Source of the DNA: Enterobacteriaceae bacterium UBA7338
GTDB taxonomy: Bacteria; Pseudomonadota; Gammaproteobacteria; Enterobacterales; Enterobacteriaceae
Assembly: GCA_002480085.1 (NCBI GenBank)
Contig: DKPJ01000014.1
Span: forward strand, 1-64,000
Length of the DNA stretch: 64,000 nucleotides
Reading direction: 5' to 3'
A program made the position numbers and the translations under genes. Below the pieces are notes generated by a model. That model was not told where the DNA came from, searched no databases, and saw only the letters and a program-made list of their open reading frames with translations. Every line of letters begins with the position of its first letter. The stretch's first letter is position 1. Shown one piece after another: positions 1 to 8,383 of this stretch.

Positions 1-20
1 TGCGCTTGCCCGGCCTACGG
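1..20. repeat. Partial REP-like element at window edge
   Basis: The first 20 bases (TGCGCTTGCCCGGCCTACGG) match one arm of the REP/BIME elements found elsewhere in this window, such as 33917-33995. The rest lies outside the window. Confidence 0.55.
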
Positions 21-39
21 TTCAGCATCTGGATGTAGA

Positions 40-69
40 AAGGCCGGGAAATTTCCCGGCCTTTTTTAT
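40..69. terminator. Intrinsic terminator downstream of clpA
   Basis: AGGCCGGGAAATTTCCCGGCCT forms a perfect self-complementary stem (near 40-62) followed by a T run on the plus strand and an A-rich start on the other side. It lies about 35 bases beyond the clpA stop codon. The T run is clearer on the plus strand, so it may mainly end transcription entering from the left, or act in both directions. Confidence 0.7.
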
Positions 70-100
70 TGGCTTTCGTTAACGATCGATCAATTAGAGA

Positions 101-2377
101 TTAATGCGCCGCTTCCGGCTTGTGCTTCTGCGCACCCAGGAAGCCGTAGGTCAGCTCGTTTTTCTCGACGTCCAGCTCGACCGTCACCTGGCCGCCATCC
201 ACCAGCGAACCAAACAGCAGCTCGTTGGCCAGCGGTTTTTTCAGGTTGTCCTGAATCACACGCGCCATTGGACGTGCGCCCATGGCCCGATCGTAGCCCT
301 TCTCTGCCAGCCAGTCGCGTGCTTCCTGACTGACCTCCAGCGAAACGCCTTTCTGATCCAGCTGCACCTGAAGCTCGACGATAAACTTATCCACCACCTG
401 ATGGATAACCTCGGTAGAGAGGTGATCGAACCAGATAATGTTGTCGAGACGGTTACGGAACTCTGGCGTAAAGATCTTCTTGATCTCTTCCATCGCATCG
501 GTGCTGTTATCCTGATGGATAAGACCGATGGATTTACGCTCGGTTTCACGTACCCCGGCGTTGGTGGTCATCACCAGCACCACGTTACGGAAGTCCGCTT
601 TACGCCCGTTGTTATCGGTCAGGGTACCGTTATCCATCACCTGCAGCAGCAGGTTAAAGACGTCCGGATGCGCCTTCTCGATCTCGTCGAGCAGCAGTAC
701 CGCGTGCGGATGCTTGATCACCGCGTCCGTTAACAGCCCGCCCTGATCGAAGCCAACGTATCCCGGAGGCGCACCAATCAGGCGGCTGACGGTATGACGC
801 TCCATATACTCGGACATATCAAAGCGCAGCAGCTCGATGCCCAGTGCTTTTGAGAGCTGAACCGTGACCTCGGTTTTACCGACCCCGGTCGGCCCGGCAA
901 ACAGGAACGACCCTACCGGCTTATGATCCTGACCCAGTCCGGCGCGGCTCATCTTAATGGCTTCGGTTAAGGCCTCAATGGCCTTATCCTGGCCAAAGAC
1001 CAGCATTTTCAAACGTTCGCCAAGGCTCTTCAGCGTATCGCGATCGCTCTGGGAAACGCTCTTCTCAGGAATACGGGCGATGCGGGCCACCACCGTTTCG
1101 ATATCCGCCACGTTGATGGTTTTTTTACGCTTGCTGACCGGCATCAGGCGCGCACGCGCCCCCGCCTCGTCAATCACGTCGATAGCCTTATCCGGCAGAT
1201 GACGGTCGTTGATGTATTTCACCGCCAGCTCTACCGCTGCACGTACCGCTTTCGCGGTGTAACGCACGTCGTGGTGCGCCTCATACTTCGGCTTCAGGCC
1301 GTTGATGATCTGCACCGTCTCTTCCACAGAAGGCTCGGTGATATCAATTTTCTGGAAGCGACGCGCCAGCGCACGGTCTTTCTCAAAGATGTTGCTGAAC
1401 TCTTGATAGGTCGTAGAGCCCATCACGCGGATCTTACCGCTGGAGAGCAGCGGCTTGATGAGGTTCGCAGCATCGACCTGACCACCCGACGCGGCACCCG
1501 CCCCGATAATGGTGTGGATCTCATCGATAAACAGGATGCTGTTGCTGTCCTGTTCGAGCTGTTTCAGCAGCGCCTTGAAACGTTTCTCGAAATCACCACG
1601 ATATTTGGTCCCAGCCAGCAGCGAGCCAATATCCAGCGAGTAGATAGTGCAGTCGGCCATCACTTCCGGCACGTCACCCTGCACGATGCGCCAGGCAAGA
1701 CCTTCCGCGATCGCCGTTTTACCGACGCCGGATTCGCCCACCAGCAGCGGGTTGTTTTTACGGCGACGACAGAGTACCTGGATAGCTCGCTCAAGCTCCC
1801 TGTCGCGGCCGATCAGCGGATCGATCCCGCCGACACGAGCAAGCTGATTGAGATTGGTGGTGAAGTTTTCCATACGTTCCTCCCCGCCTGCCTGCTCTTC
1901 GTGATTTGCCTGGCTGCCGGGATCGGAAGCCTGATTCGGTTCGTCTTTCCGCGTGCCGTGGGAGATAAAGTTCACCACGTCGAGACGGCTCACCTCATGC
2001 TTACGCAGCAGATAGGCAGCCTGGGACTCCTGCTCGCTGAAGATAGCGACCAGTACGTTCGCGCCGGTCACTTCGCTACGGCCGGAGGACTGAACGTGGA
2101 ATACCGCACGCTGCAGTACGCGCTGGAAGCTGAGCGTCGGTTGCGTATCGCGCTCGTCTTCGCTGACGGGCAGCACGGGTGTGGTTTGTTCGATGAAGGC
2201 TTCGAGTTCCTGACGCAGCGCCACCAGATCGACGGAGCACGCTTCAAGCGCCTCGCGAGCCGATGGGTTGCTGAGCAGAGCCAGCAACAAGTGCTCGACG
2301 GTCATAAACTCATGTCGGTGCTCGCGCGCTCTGGCGAAAGCCATGTTTAAACTGAGTTCCAGTTCCTGGTTGAGCAT
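101..2377 (-). CDS. clpA: ATP-dependent Clp protease ATP-binding subunit ClpA
   Basis: ClpA is the AAA+ unfoldase that feeds N-degron and SsrA-tagged substrates to the ClpP peptidase in the cytoplasm. The protein has an N-terminal Clp repeat domain and two AAA+ modules with Walker A motifs GESGVGKT (near residue 214) and GPTGVGKT (near residue 495). An IGL sequence after the second module fits the ClpP-docking loop. The ATG at 2377 is chosen over one five codons upstream because it gives 758 residues, the E. coli length, and follows the Shine-Dalgarno GAGGGGG. It lies 28 bases downstream of clpS, so the two are probably co-transcribed. Confidence 0.97.
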   Translation of the reverse strand: MLNQELELSLNMAFARAREHRHEFMTVEHLLLALLSNPSAREALEACSVDLVALRQELEAFIEQTTPVLPVSEDERDTQPTLSFQRVLQRAVFHVQSSGRSEVTGANVLVAIFSEQESQAAYLLRKHEVSRLDVVNFISHGTRKDEPNQASDPGSQANHEEQAGGEERMENFTTNLNQLARVGGIDPLIGRDRELERAIQVLCRRRKNNPLLVGESGVGKTAIAEGLAWRIVQGDVPEVMADCTIYSLDIGSLLAGTKYRGDFEKRFKALLKQLEQDSNSILFIDEIHTIIGAGAASGGQVDAANLIKPLLSSGKIRVMGSTTYQEFSNIFEKDRALARRFQKIDITEPSVEETVQIINGLKPKYEAHHDVRYTAKAVRAAVELAVKYINDRHLPDKAIDVIDEAGARARLMPVSKRKKTINVADIETVVARIARIPEKSVSQSDRDTLKSLGERLKMLVFGQDKAIEALTEAIKMSRAGLGQDHKPVGSFLFAGPTGVGKTEVTVQLSKALGIELLRFDMSEYMERHTVSRLIGAPPGYVGFDQGGLLTDAVIKHPHAVLLLDEIEKAHPDVFNLLLQVMDNGTLTDNNGRKADFRNVVLVMTTNAGVRETERKSIGLIHQDNSTDAMEEIKKIFTPEFRNRLDNIIWFDHLSTEVIHQVVDKFIVELQVQLDQKGVSLEVSQEARDWLAEKGYDRAMGARPMARVIQDNLKKPLANELLFGSLVDGGQVTVELDVEKNELTYGFLGAQKHKPEAAH

Positions 2378-2405
2378 TGGGCACCCCCTCAATAGTTTGC
2401 CTTAA

Positions 2406-2726
2406 TCAGGCGAGTTCCTGCGTACACAACAACGGATGTTCGTTCTCCCGGGCATACTTGTTCACCATCTCCACCTTGGTCTCTGCTACTTCAGCAGTGA
2501 AAATGCCGCAGATGGCTTTCCCGTGATAGTGAACCGTGAGCATCAATTGCGTAGCGCGTTCTACATCATAAGAAAAGAACTTTTGTAGCACGTCAATAAC
2601 AAATTCCATCGGCGTGTAGTCATCGTTCATTAACATAACTTTATACATAGCTGGCGGTTTTAGCGCGTCGCGCAGCTTATCCGCCGCCAATTGGTCAAAA
2701 TCCAGCCAATTATTAGACTTACCCAT
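2406..2726 (-). CDS. clpS: ATP-dependent Clp protease adaptor ClpS
   Basis: ClpS binds N-end-rule substrates through their N-terminal residue and hands them to the ClpA N-domain. The 106-residue product has the usual disordered N-terminus followed by the core YKVMLMNDDYTPMEFV. The acidic DD pair and the nearby MEFV belong to the binding-pocket region of the family. It is directly upstream of clpA on the same strand, the standard arrangement. No strong Shine-Dalgarno sequence is visible before the ATG. Confidence 0.97.
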   Translation of the reverse strand: MGKSNNWLDFDQLAADKLRDALKPPAMYKVMLMNDDYTPMEFVIDVLQKFFSYDVERATQLMLTVHYHGKAICGIFTAEVAETKVEMVNKYARENEHPLLCTQELA

Positions 2727-3055
2727 CGTTATTCGCTTTCATCTAAGGTTGCCATTTCCGACAGAGTGCACCCTGTCGTTGACTTGAGTCTAGATGCATT
2801 TTGAATCTACATCAGGATCCAGATAACTAACATCTATCATTGCTATTCGCGAGGGCTGTCACAAACCCAGGCAATAGCGTTAACTGCTTCAAATTTTCGA
2901 GTGAATCATCCTGCCGTAAGCTGCCAAACGCTTGACGCTAAGCCCGATTTCTCTAAATTGTACAAGCGAGAGTTGGCGAGGTTTTGAACAAACCCAGACT
3001 CTGCCACCGGTTCATTCCATCTTACTCAAAGAAGATTAACGAAGGATGTCGAAGC
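2727..3055. other. Divergent clpS-cspD intergenic region with cspD promoter candidate
   Basis: No gene is visible in these 329 bases. They must hold the divergent promoters of clpS and cspD. For cspD a good sigma-70 candidate is TTGACG (2932-2937), 16 bases, TAAATT (2954-2959), which leaves an untranslated leader of about 90 bases. No clear clpS promoter could be picked by eye. Confidence 0.5.
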
Positions 3056-3289
3056 ATGGAAACGGGTACTGTTAAATGGTTCAACAACGCTAAAGGGTTC
3101 GGTTTTATCTGCCCTGAGGGCGGCGGCGAAGATATCTTTGCTCACTATTCTACCATCCAGATGGATGGTTACAGAACGCTCAAGGCAGGGCAAACCGTCC
3201 ATTTTGATGTACATCAGGGGCCGAAAGGCAATCATGCCAGCGTCATCGTGCCCATTGAAGCAGTGGTGAACGTCAAGGCCGTCGCCTGA
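3056..3289 (+). CDS. cspD: Cold-shock-like DNA replication inhibitor CspD
   Basis: CspD is a stationary-phase single-strand nucleic-acid binding protein of the cold-shock fold that inhibits replication in E. coli. The product is 77 residues. RNP1-type KGFGFI and RNP2-type DIFAHY motifs are visible, with the start METGTVKWFNNAKG diagnostic of CspD rather than CspA (CspA is MSGKMTGIVKWF). An in-frame extension from 2984 is rejected because the family begins at METGTV and an AAGGA sequence precedes this ATG. It is divergent from clpS, as in E. coli. Confidence 0.95.
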   Translation: METGTVKWFNNAKGFGFICPEGGGEDIFAHYSTIQMDGYRTLKAGQTVHFDVHQGPKGNHASVIVPIEAVVNVKAVA

Positions 3290-3323
3290 CGCCGCTTAGC
3301 TTTAATTGTGTACATCCTGCCCT

Positions 3324-3352
3324 AAAATGCCAGCCCGCAGGCTGGCATTTTT
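3324..3352. terminator. Bidirectional terminator between cspD and macB
   Basis: A perfect 10-base stem AATGCCAGCC / GGCTGGCATT with a CGCA loop is flanked by AAAA on the left and TTTTT on the right. It lies 35 bases after cspD and 8 bases after the macB stop, so it can serve both convergent genes. Confidence 0.85.
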
Positions 3353-3359
3353 ATCGCCC

Positions 3360-5303
3360 TTACTCCCGCGCCAGCGCCTCGACCGGATCGAGTCGGGCGG
3401 CGTTGCGCGCGGGCAGCCAGCCGAACAGCACTCCGGTAAAGGTTGAGCAGACGAACGCCGTGATCAGCGCAACCGGGGAGAAGCCAATCTCCCAGCCGGG
3501 CAAAAAGAGCTGAAGCGTAAAAGCAATCAGCATCGACAGGCAGACGCCCAACGCGCCGCCCACCAGGCAGACCAGCACCGCCTCGATCAAAAACTGTGAC
3601 AGCACGTCGCTTTTACGCGCCCCCACCGCCATCCGGATGCCAATCTCCCGCGTACGCTCGGTGACCGAGACCAGCATAATGTTCATTACGCCGATGCCGC
3701 CCACCAGCAGGGAGATTACCGCCACCAGCGTCAGGAACAGCTGTAGAGTACGTGTGGTCTTTTCCGCCGTTTTCAAGATCCCATCCATGTTCCAGGCGAA
3801 GAAATCTTTTTTACCGTGGCGCAGGGTGAGCAGCCGGGTCAGCTGCAGCTCGGCCTGCTCGCTGCTGTAGCCTTCATTTACCCGCACGGTGATGGAGTTC
3901 AGCCACGACTGGCCCATAATGCGTCCGGACATGGTGGTATAGGGCAGCCAGACGCGCAGGATCTTGCTGCTGCCAAACATGCTCTGCTTCTCCTTCGCTA
4001 CGCCGATCACCGTTGCCGGCATATTGCCCACCAGCACAATCTCACCCACTACCCGAGCTTTATTGGGGAAGAGCTGTCGTCGGGTATTCTCGTCCAGCAC
4101 AACCACCTGGGCACGACCGTTGAGCTGCTGATCGTTAAAGGTGTTGCCCTCGCTAAAGGTCATGCCGTAGACGTTGAAGTACTGCCCGCTGACGCCGTTA
4201 GCGCTGGCGGCCACGTCGATACCGCCGTAGCGCAGGCGCAGGTTCTGGGAAACTGCCGGGGTCGCCGAGCGAACCCAGGGCTGCTTCTGAATAGCAATCA
4301 GGTCGTCATACTTCAGCGCCTGCTGATACTGCGGATCGTCATCACCGAAATCTTTCCCTGGATAGACGTCAATGGTGTTCGTGCCAATGGAGCGGATATC
4401 CGCCAGCACCAGCTGCTTGGCGGCATCGCCCACCACCACAATCGACACCACCGAGGCGATGCCGATAATAATCCCCAGCATGGTCAGCAGGGTGCGCATC
4501 TTGTTAGCCGCCATCGCCCGCCACGCCATGGTCAGCGCCTCGCGAAAGCCGCTGCTGAACTGCCGCCAGCCGTTATCAGGCTGCACGCTGGGCTGCTGAC
4601 GAAGGGATCCCGGCTTCTGGGCAGGCGGCGGGTTGCGGATAATCTCGCCGTCGCGGATCTCAACGATCCGCTCGGCCTGCGCCGCTACCTGCGGATCGTG
4701 GGTAACGATAATCACCGTATGGCCCGCGTCGCGCAGCTGGTGGAGGATCGCCATCACCTCCTCCCCGGAGTGGCTATCCAGCGCCCCGGTTGGCTCATCG
4801 GCGAGGATCACCTGCCCACCGTTCATCAGCGCCCTGGCAATACTGACCCGCTGCTGCTGGCCGCCGGAGAGCTGTGAGGGCTGGTAGCCCTCCCGCTCCG
4901 CCAGCCCTAGCCGCTTCAGCAGCTCATGGGCGCGGGCCAGCCGTGCTTTGCGCTCGGTACCGGCGTAGACCGCAGGCACCTCCACGTTCTGCGCCGCCGT
5001 CAAATGGGAGAGCAGATGGTAGCGCTGGAAGATAAAGCCGAAATGCTCCCGGCGCAGGCGGGCCAGCGCATCCCCGTCCAGCGTGGCGACGTCTACCCCC
5101 GCCACCCGGTAGCGGCCGCTGGTGGGTTTATCCAGGCAGCCAAGAATATTCATCAGGGTCGATTTACCGGAGCCGGACGCGCCGACGATGGCAACCATCT
5201 CTCCGGCGGCGATATCGAGGGTGACGCCTTTCAGCACCTCGACCATGCCGTCGCCGGAGGGGTAGCTGCGGCGGATATCCCGCAGCTCAAGCAGCGTCGT
5301 CAT
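3360..5303 (-). CDS. macB: Macrolide/enterotoxin ABC transporter MacB, fused ATPase-permease
   Basis: MacB works with MacA and TolC to export macrolides and secreted peptides from the periplasm by a mechanotransmission mechanism. The 647-residue product has an N-terminal ABC domain (Walker A GASGSGKS at 41-48, signature LSGGQQQR, Walker B followed by ADEPTGALDS). A first membrane helix near residue 275, a large periplasmic region and three C-terminal helices of the FtsX type follow. Length matches the family (648 in E. coli). Its start overlaps the end of macA by four bases, which suggests translational coupling. Confidence 0.97.
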   Translation of the reverse strand: MTTLLELRDIRRSYPSGDGMVEVLKGVTLDIAAGEMVAIVGASGSGKSTLMNILGCLDKPTSGRYRVAGVDVATLDGDALARLRREHFGFIFQRYHLLSHLTAAQNVEVPAVYAGTERKARLARAHELLKRLGLAEREGYQPSQLSGGQQQRVSIARALMNGGQVILADEPTGALDSHSGEEVMAILHQLRDAGHTVIIVTHDPQVAAQAERIVEIRDGEIIRNPPPAQKPGSLRQQPSVQPDNGWRQFSSGFREALTMAWRAMAANKMRTLLTMLGIIIGIASVVSIVVVGDAAKQLVLADIRSIGTNTIDVYPGKDFGDDDPQYQQALKYDDLIAIQKQPWVRSATPAVSQNLRLRYGGIDVAASANGVSGQYFNVYGMTFSEGNTFNDQQLNGRAQVVVLDENTRRQLFPNKARVVGEIVLVGNMPATVIGVAKEKQSMFGSSKILRVWLPYTTMSGRIMGQSWLNSITVRVNEGYSSEQAELQLTRLLTLRHGKKDFFAWNMDGILKTAEKTTRTLQLFLTLVAVISLLVGGIGVMNIMLVSVTERTREIGIRMAVGARKSDVLSQFLIEAVLVCLVGGALGVCLSMLIAFTLQLFLPGWEIGFSPVALITAFVCSTFTGVLFGWLPARNAARLDPVEALARE

Positions 5304-6415
5304 TCTGCCGCTCCAGCGCTCTCCTGGCCGATGACGACCTCATCGCCCTCCTCCAGCCCTTTCGCCACCTCAACGTCGGTGTCGTTGCGCGCCCCCAGGG
5401 TCACCTCCCGCTCGCGGGTTTCGCCGTTGCGCAGCAGCGTGACCTTGTAACGGTTATCGCCAATGGGTTCGCCCAGCGCCGCCAGCGGAATGGTCAGCAC
5501 GTTTTTCACCGTGGAGAGTTGAATATGCACCTGAGCGGTCATCTCCAGCCGCAGCACTCCCTGCGGGTTCGGCACCTCAAAACGCGCATAGTAGAAGATG
5601 GCGTCGTTAACCTTCTCCGGCGTCGGCAGAATATCTTTTAGCACCCCTTCGTAGCGCGTCAAGGGATCCCCCAGCACGGTAAACCACGCCTTCTGCCCCG
5701 GCTTGAGGTGGATAACGTCAGCCTCGGAGACCTGGGCTTTGACCAGCATGGTGCTCATATCCGCCAGGGTCAGAATATTAGGCGCCTGCTGGGCGGCGAT
5801 CACCGTCTGGCCTTGCAGGGTGGTAATCTGCGTCACTTCCCCCGCCATCGGGGCGATAATGCGCGTGTAGTCGAGGTTGGTTTTTGCCGTGTCGAGGGTG
5901 GCCTGGTTACGCTTGATCTGCGCCTCGATGGTGCCGGTCTGCGCCTCCTTCACCGCCAGCTCGGTGGCGGCGCTGTCGAGATCCTGGCGCGATACCGCCT
6001 GGGTCTTCGCCAGCTGCTGCTGACGGGAGAGCGTTACCGCAGCCAGCTTTTTCTCCGCCTCTGCCTGACGGCGTTGGGCACGCAGCTCCATCAGCGTCGC
6101 CTCCACTTCACGGATCTGGTTTTGCGCCTGCTCGGGATCGATCACCCCCAGCAGCTGATCCTTTTTCACCTTGTCGCCGATGTTAACCGATAGCGTCTTC
6201 AGCTGCCCGCTCACCTGGGCACCGACGTCAACCTTACGCAAGGCGTCCAGCTTCCCCGTTGCCAGCACGCTCTGCTGAAGCTCTCCAGGCCGCACAATCA
6301 GCGTCTGGTACTGCGCGATCGGCGCGTTGAGCTGCCGCCATCCCCAGACGGCGATCACCAGCAGGAGTAGCGCCAGCGCGACGTAAATCTTCCTGCGTTT
6401 TCCCTTGAGATTCAT
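5300..6415 (-). CDS. macA: Macrolide efflux periplasmic adaptor MacA
   Basis: MacA is the HlyD/RND-type membrane-fusion protein that links MacB to TolC. The 371-residue product has an N-terminal membrane anchor (about residues 9-26, after basic KGKRRK), a lipoyl-like half, a long alpha-helical hairpin rich in Gln/Ala/Glu (about 95-180), the second lipoyl half and a beta-barrel. It is the first gene of macAB. The 96 bases between ybjD and macA hold whatever promoter drives the pair. The E. coli neighbour ybjX, usually beside macA, is absent. Confidence 0.97.
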   Translation of the reverse strand: MNLKGKRRKIYVALALLLLVIAVWGWRQLNAPIAQYQTLIVRPGELQQSVLATGKLDALRKVDVGAQVSGQLKTLSVNIGDKVKKDQLLGVIDPEQAQNQIREVEATLMELRAQRRQAEAEKKLAAVTLSRQQQLAKTQAVSRQDLDSAATELAVKEAQTGTIEAQIKRNQATLDTAKTNLDYTRIIAPMAGEVTQITTLQGQTVIAAQQAPNILTLADMSTMLVKAQVSEADVIHLKPGQKAWFTVLGDPLTRYEGVLKDILPTPEKVNDAIFYYARFEVPNPQGVLRLEMTAQVHIQLSTVKNVLTIPLAALGEPIGDNRYKVTLLRNGETREREVTLGARNDTDVEVAKGLEEGDEVVIGQESAGAAE

Positions 6416-6511
6416 AAAAATTCCGGATAGTTAACCTGCCTACACTGAAACAATTCTATATGAACCGCCAGCCGCTGAAACCCTCTCTTTTTTTGCCTGA
6501 ACGATTCAGGA

Positions 6512-8170
6512 TTAGTCTGCCCGTCCGCGCGCCAGCCACAGCACGCGGGAGAACATACTGCGCAGCAGCGGCGGCACCGCCTCTACGCCGCGCCGCCCCG
6601 CCTCCAGCGCCACTTCAATGGCCAGATCCGGCTTCGAGGCGCGGTGGATAGCTTTAATGATTACCCGCCGCTCGTTCATGCGGATCCCCTCCGGCAGCTG
6701 GGCCACGCGGTGATAGACATCAGCAAAGCCCTGGCGGTACATAAAGTGCTCCATGTCGAGAGCGGGCAGCGCGGTCAGATGCTCCCGCTCCAGGCTTTTG
6801 TCATTATTAAGCAGGCTGCGCACCGTGGCGGCATACTTCTTTCCTGCCTCGTCGCCATCCACCAGCACATGCCATGCGATGCCCATCCGCCGGGCGAACT
6901 TCACCAGCGGCTTCAGGCCGGACTGGGCAAATTCGATCACCTTAATCCCCTCAGCGTCGAAGTGGTGGCCGCACTGACGCGCCAGCTCGCTGATAGTCCA
7001 GGTCTCCGTCTCCCCCTCCACCAGCAGCCAGCAGCGGGCGAAGAGCGACGAGGGGCGATTCGCGCGAATATGAAAGGCGATACGGCGGCCATCCTCTGCG
7101 CTCAGCCCGCTCGGCCCCAGCCGCCAGGCGGCTACCCGGGAGGCCTCACGCACCAGCCGACAGAGGTGCTCGACGGGCGTCAGGGAGAGCAGCTCCCCGG
7201 AGTTGGTGGTAGTAATGCGCTGGAGCGGCAGCAGGTTGAGCAGGTGCCAGGCCACCGACAGCATGATGGGATGCAGGCGCGTCTCGGGATCCTCAATCAG
7301 CAGCAGCGGGCGCGCGTCCCGGTCCAGCTGGACTGTCCCCTTGGCTTTTAGCAGCGTGGCGAACAGGCCCAGCAGGATCACCCGATGGCTGCGGCCACCC
7401 GGGCGGTCAATCATGCGGTTGATGATATCGAGATAGCGCCAGCTACGCTGTTCATCGTGGGAATGGCGGCGCATCAGGCGCTGGCGGGCTTCACCGGTGC
7501 CCTGCTCGGCAAAATAGTGCTCCAGCAGCTGCACCATCGCCGACAGCCCCTGGCGGATCTGCCCGTCGCTAAGGTTTTGCGGGCGCGACATCAGCTCCTG
7601 GGCCAGCACGTCGAGCTGGCGGGCGGTAACGTCTACCTCCGGCAGATCCGGCACGCTGCCGTCGCGGATGCGGCGCATAAAGCGGGCGTCCCGCAGGCGC
7701 AGCACCGGCATCAACCGCACCAGATGCTGCGCCAGGCCGTCGGTCTCTATTAGCGCCAGCGTCTGGCCCTCGGCATCCAGAAAGGTGCGCCGGGTGGTGA
7801 CATGGCCGTCGTGGGTCTGTTCCCCCTCCAGGCGATAGAAAATCCGCCGATAGCCGTCCACTCCGTCTGCCATGCAGCTCGCCAGCGGGCGATAGCGGCG
7901 GGCGCGATAGTTACCCGGCTCGGCTTCACAAAAGGTCAGGATAATATGCAGGTGGCGCTCACGGCCCCGAACGTCGCCAGGGGGAAACCAGAAGTCGTTG
8001 CGTGTGAAGGTATACAGATCCGTCTCTGGTGAAAGCAGGAGCGTGAGCGCATCCAGCAGGCTCGATTTCCCCCACGCGTTTTCCCCTATCAGAACGTTAT
8101 TATGCTCCAGCATCAGCGATAAACGATTGATGCCGCGAAACCCTACAATCTCTACCCGCTCAAGTCGCAT
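6512..8170 (-). CDS. ybjD: OLD-family ATPase with TOPRIM domain, YbjD
   Basis: This is an overcoming-lysogenization-defect (OLD) family protein: an SMC/RecF-like ATPase joined to a TOPRIM nuclease-type domain. Its physiological role is unknown. Walker A is GENAWGKS at residues 29-36, a Walker B-like LLLIEDPETRLHP is central, and the TOPRIM motifs LLVEGETE and VLVDGDEAG are near the C-terminus. The ATG at 8170 gives 552 residues, equal to E. coli YbjD; the longer frame up to 8242 has no support. It is syntenic with E. coli and so is core rather than an acquired defence gene, although related OLD proteins act against phages. Confidence 0.9.
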   Translation of the reverse strand: MRLERVEIVGFRGINRLSLMLEHNNVLIGENAWGKSSLLDALTLLLSPETDLYTFTRNDFWFPPGDVRGRERHLHIILTFCEAEPGNYRARRYRPLASCMADGVDGYRRIFYRLEGEQTHDGHVTTRRTFLDAEGQTLALIETDGLAQHLVRLMPVLRLRDARFMRRIRDGSVPDLPEVDVTARQLDVLAQELMSRPQNLSDGQIRQGLSAMVQLLEHYFAEQGTGEARQRLMRRHSHDEQRSWRYLDIINRMIDRPGGRSHRVILLGLFATLLKAKGTVQLDRDARPLLLIEDPETRLHPIMLSVAWHLLNLLPLQRITTTNSGELLSLTPVEHLCRLVREASRVAAWRLGPSGLSAEDGRRIAFHIRANRPSSLFARCWLLVEGETETWTISELARQCGHHFDAEGIKVIEFAQSGLKPLVKFARRMGIAWHVLVDGDEAGKKYAATVRSLLNNDKSLEREHLTALPALDMEHFMYRQGFADVYHRVAQLPEGIRMNERRVIIKAIHRASKPDLAIEVALEAGRRGVEAVPPLLRSMFSRVLWLARGRAD

Positions 8171-8242
8171 TTCGCCTCCCACAGAGTGATTCCTAATAAT
8201 TACATAAATTTGCGGGATGCCTAACGATATTCTTCCCGTCAC

Positions 8243-8258
8243 TACCCCTTTATGGGTA
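8243..8258. promoter_or_regulatory. NarL/NarP 7-2-7 site upstream of hcp
   Basis: TACCCCT-TT-ATGGGTA fits the NarL/NarP consensus TACYYMT-N2-AKRRGTA at every position. It lies about 125 bases upstream of the hcp start codon. Activation of E. coli hcp by NarL/NarP with nitrate or nitrite is established; binding here is inferred. Confidence 0.75.
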
Positions 8259-8275
8259 AGCGACCCTCAGCAAAA

Positions 8276-8289
8276 TTGCGCTAAATCAA
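8276..8289. promoter_or_regulatory. FNR site upstream of hcp
   Basis: TTGCG-CTAA-ATCAA matches the FNR consensus TTGAT-N4-ATCAA with a perfect right half and three of five in the left half. It sits between the NarL site and the NsrR site, as expected for an anaerobically activated promoter. Confidence 0.65.
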
Positions 8290-8347
8290 TCTCTCTGCAG
8301 ATAGCGTAAATATCGCTTTCACCCCCTTCCGCCGGGGCATAATCTTA

Positions 8348-8370
8348 AACATGTATTTAAAATATAACTT
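8348..8370. promoter_or_regulatory. NsrR operator upstream of hcp
   Basis: The halves AACATGTATTT and AAATATAACTT, separated by one base, match the 11-1-11 NsrR consensus (AAGATGYATTT N AAATRCATCTT) at 10 and 9 of 11 positions. The site ends 13 bases before the hcp ATG, so NsrR bound there would block transcription until nitric oxide is present. Confidence 0.7.
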
Positions 8371-8383
8371 TATAGGTGTGACT

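Noticed and set aside
1199..2350. 383-codon open frame antisense to clpA
   Set aside because: Shadow of clpA in a high-GC frame; no start signal or domain.
6496..6510. Short hairpin CCTGAACGATTCAGG after ybjD as a terminator
   Set aside because: On the ybjD strand it is followed by A residues rather than T, so it lacks the form of an intrinsic terminator.
6512..8170. ybjD as an acquired phage-defence gene
   Set aside because: It is OLD-like, but is syntenic and full length as in E. coli and shares the host-like base composition.
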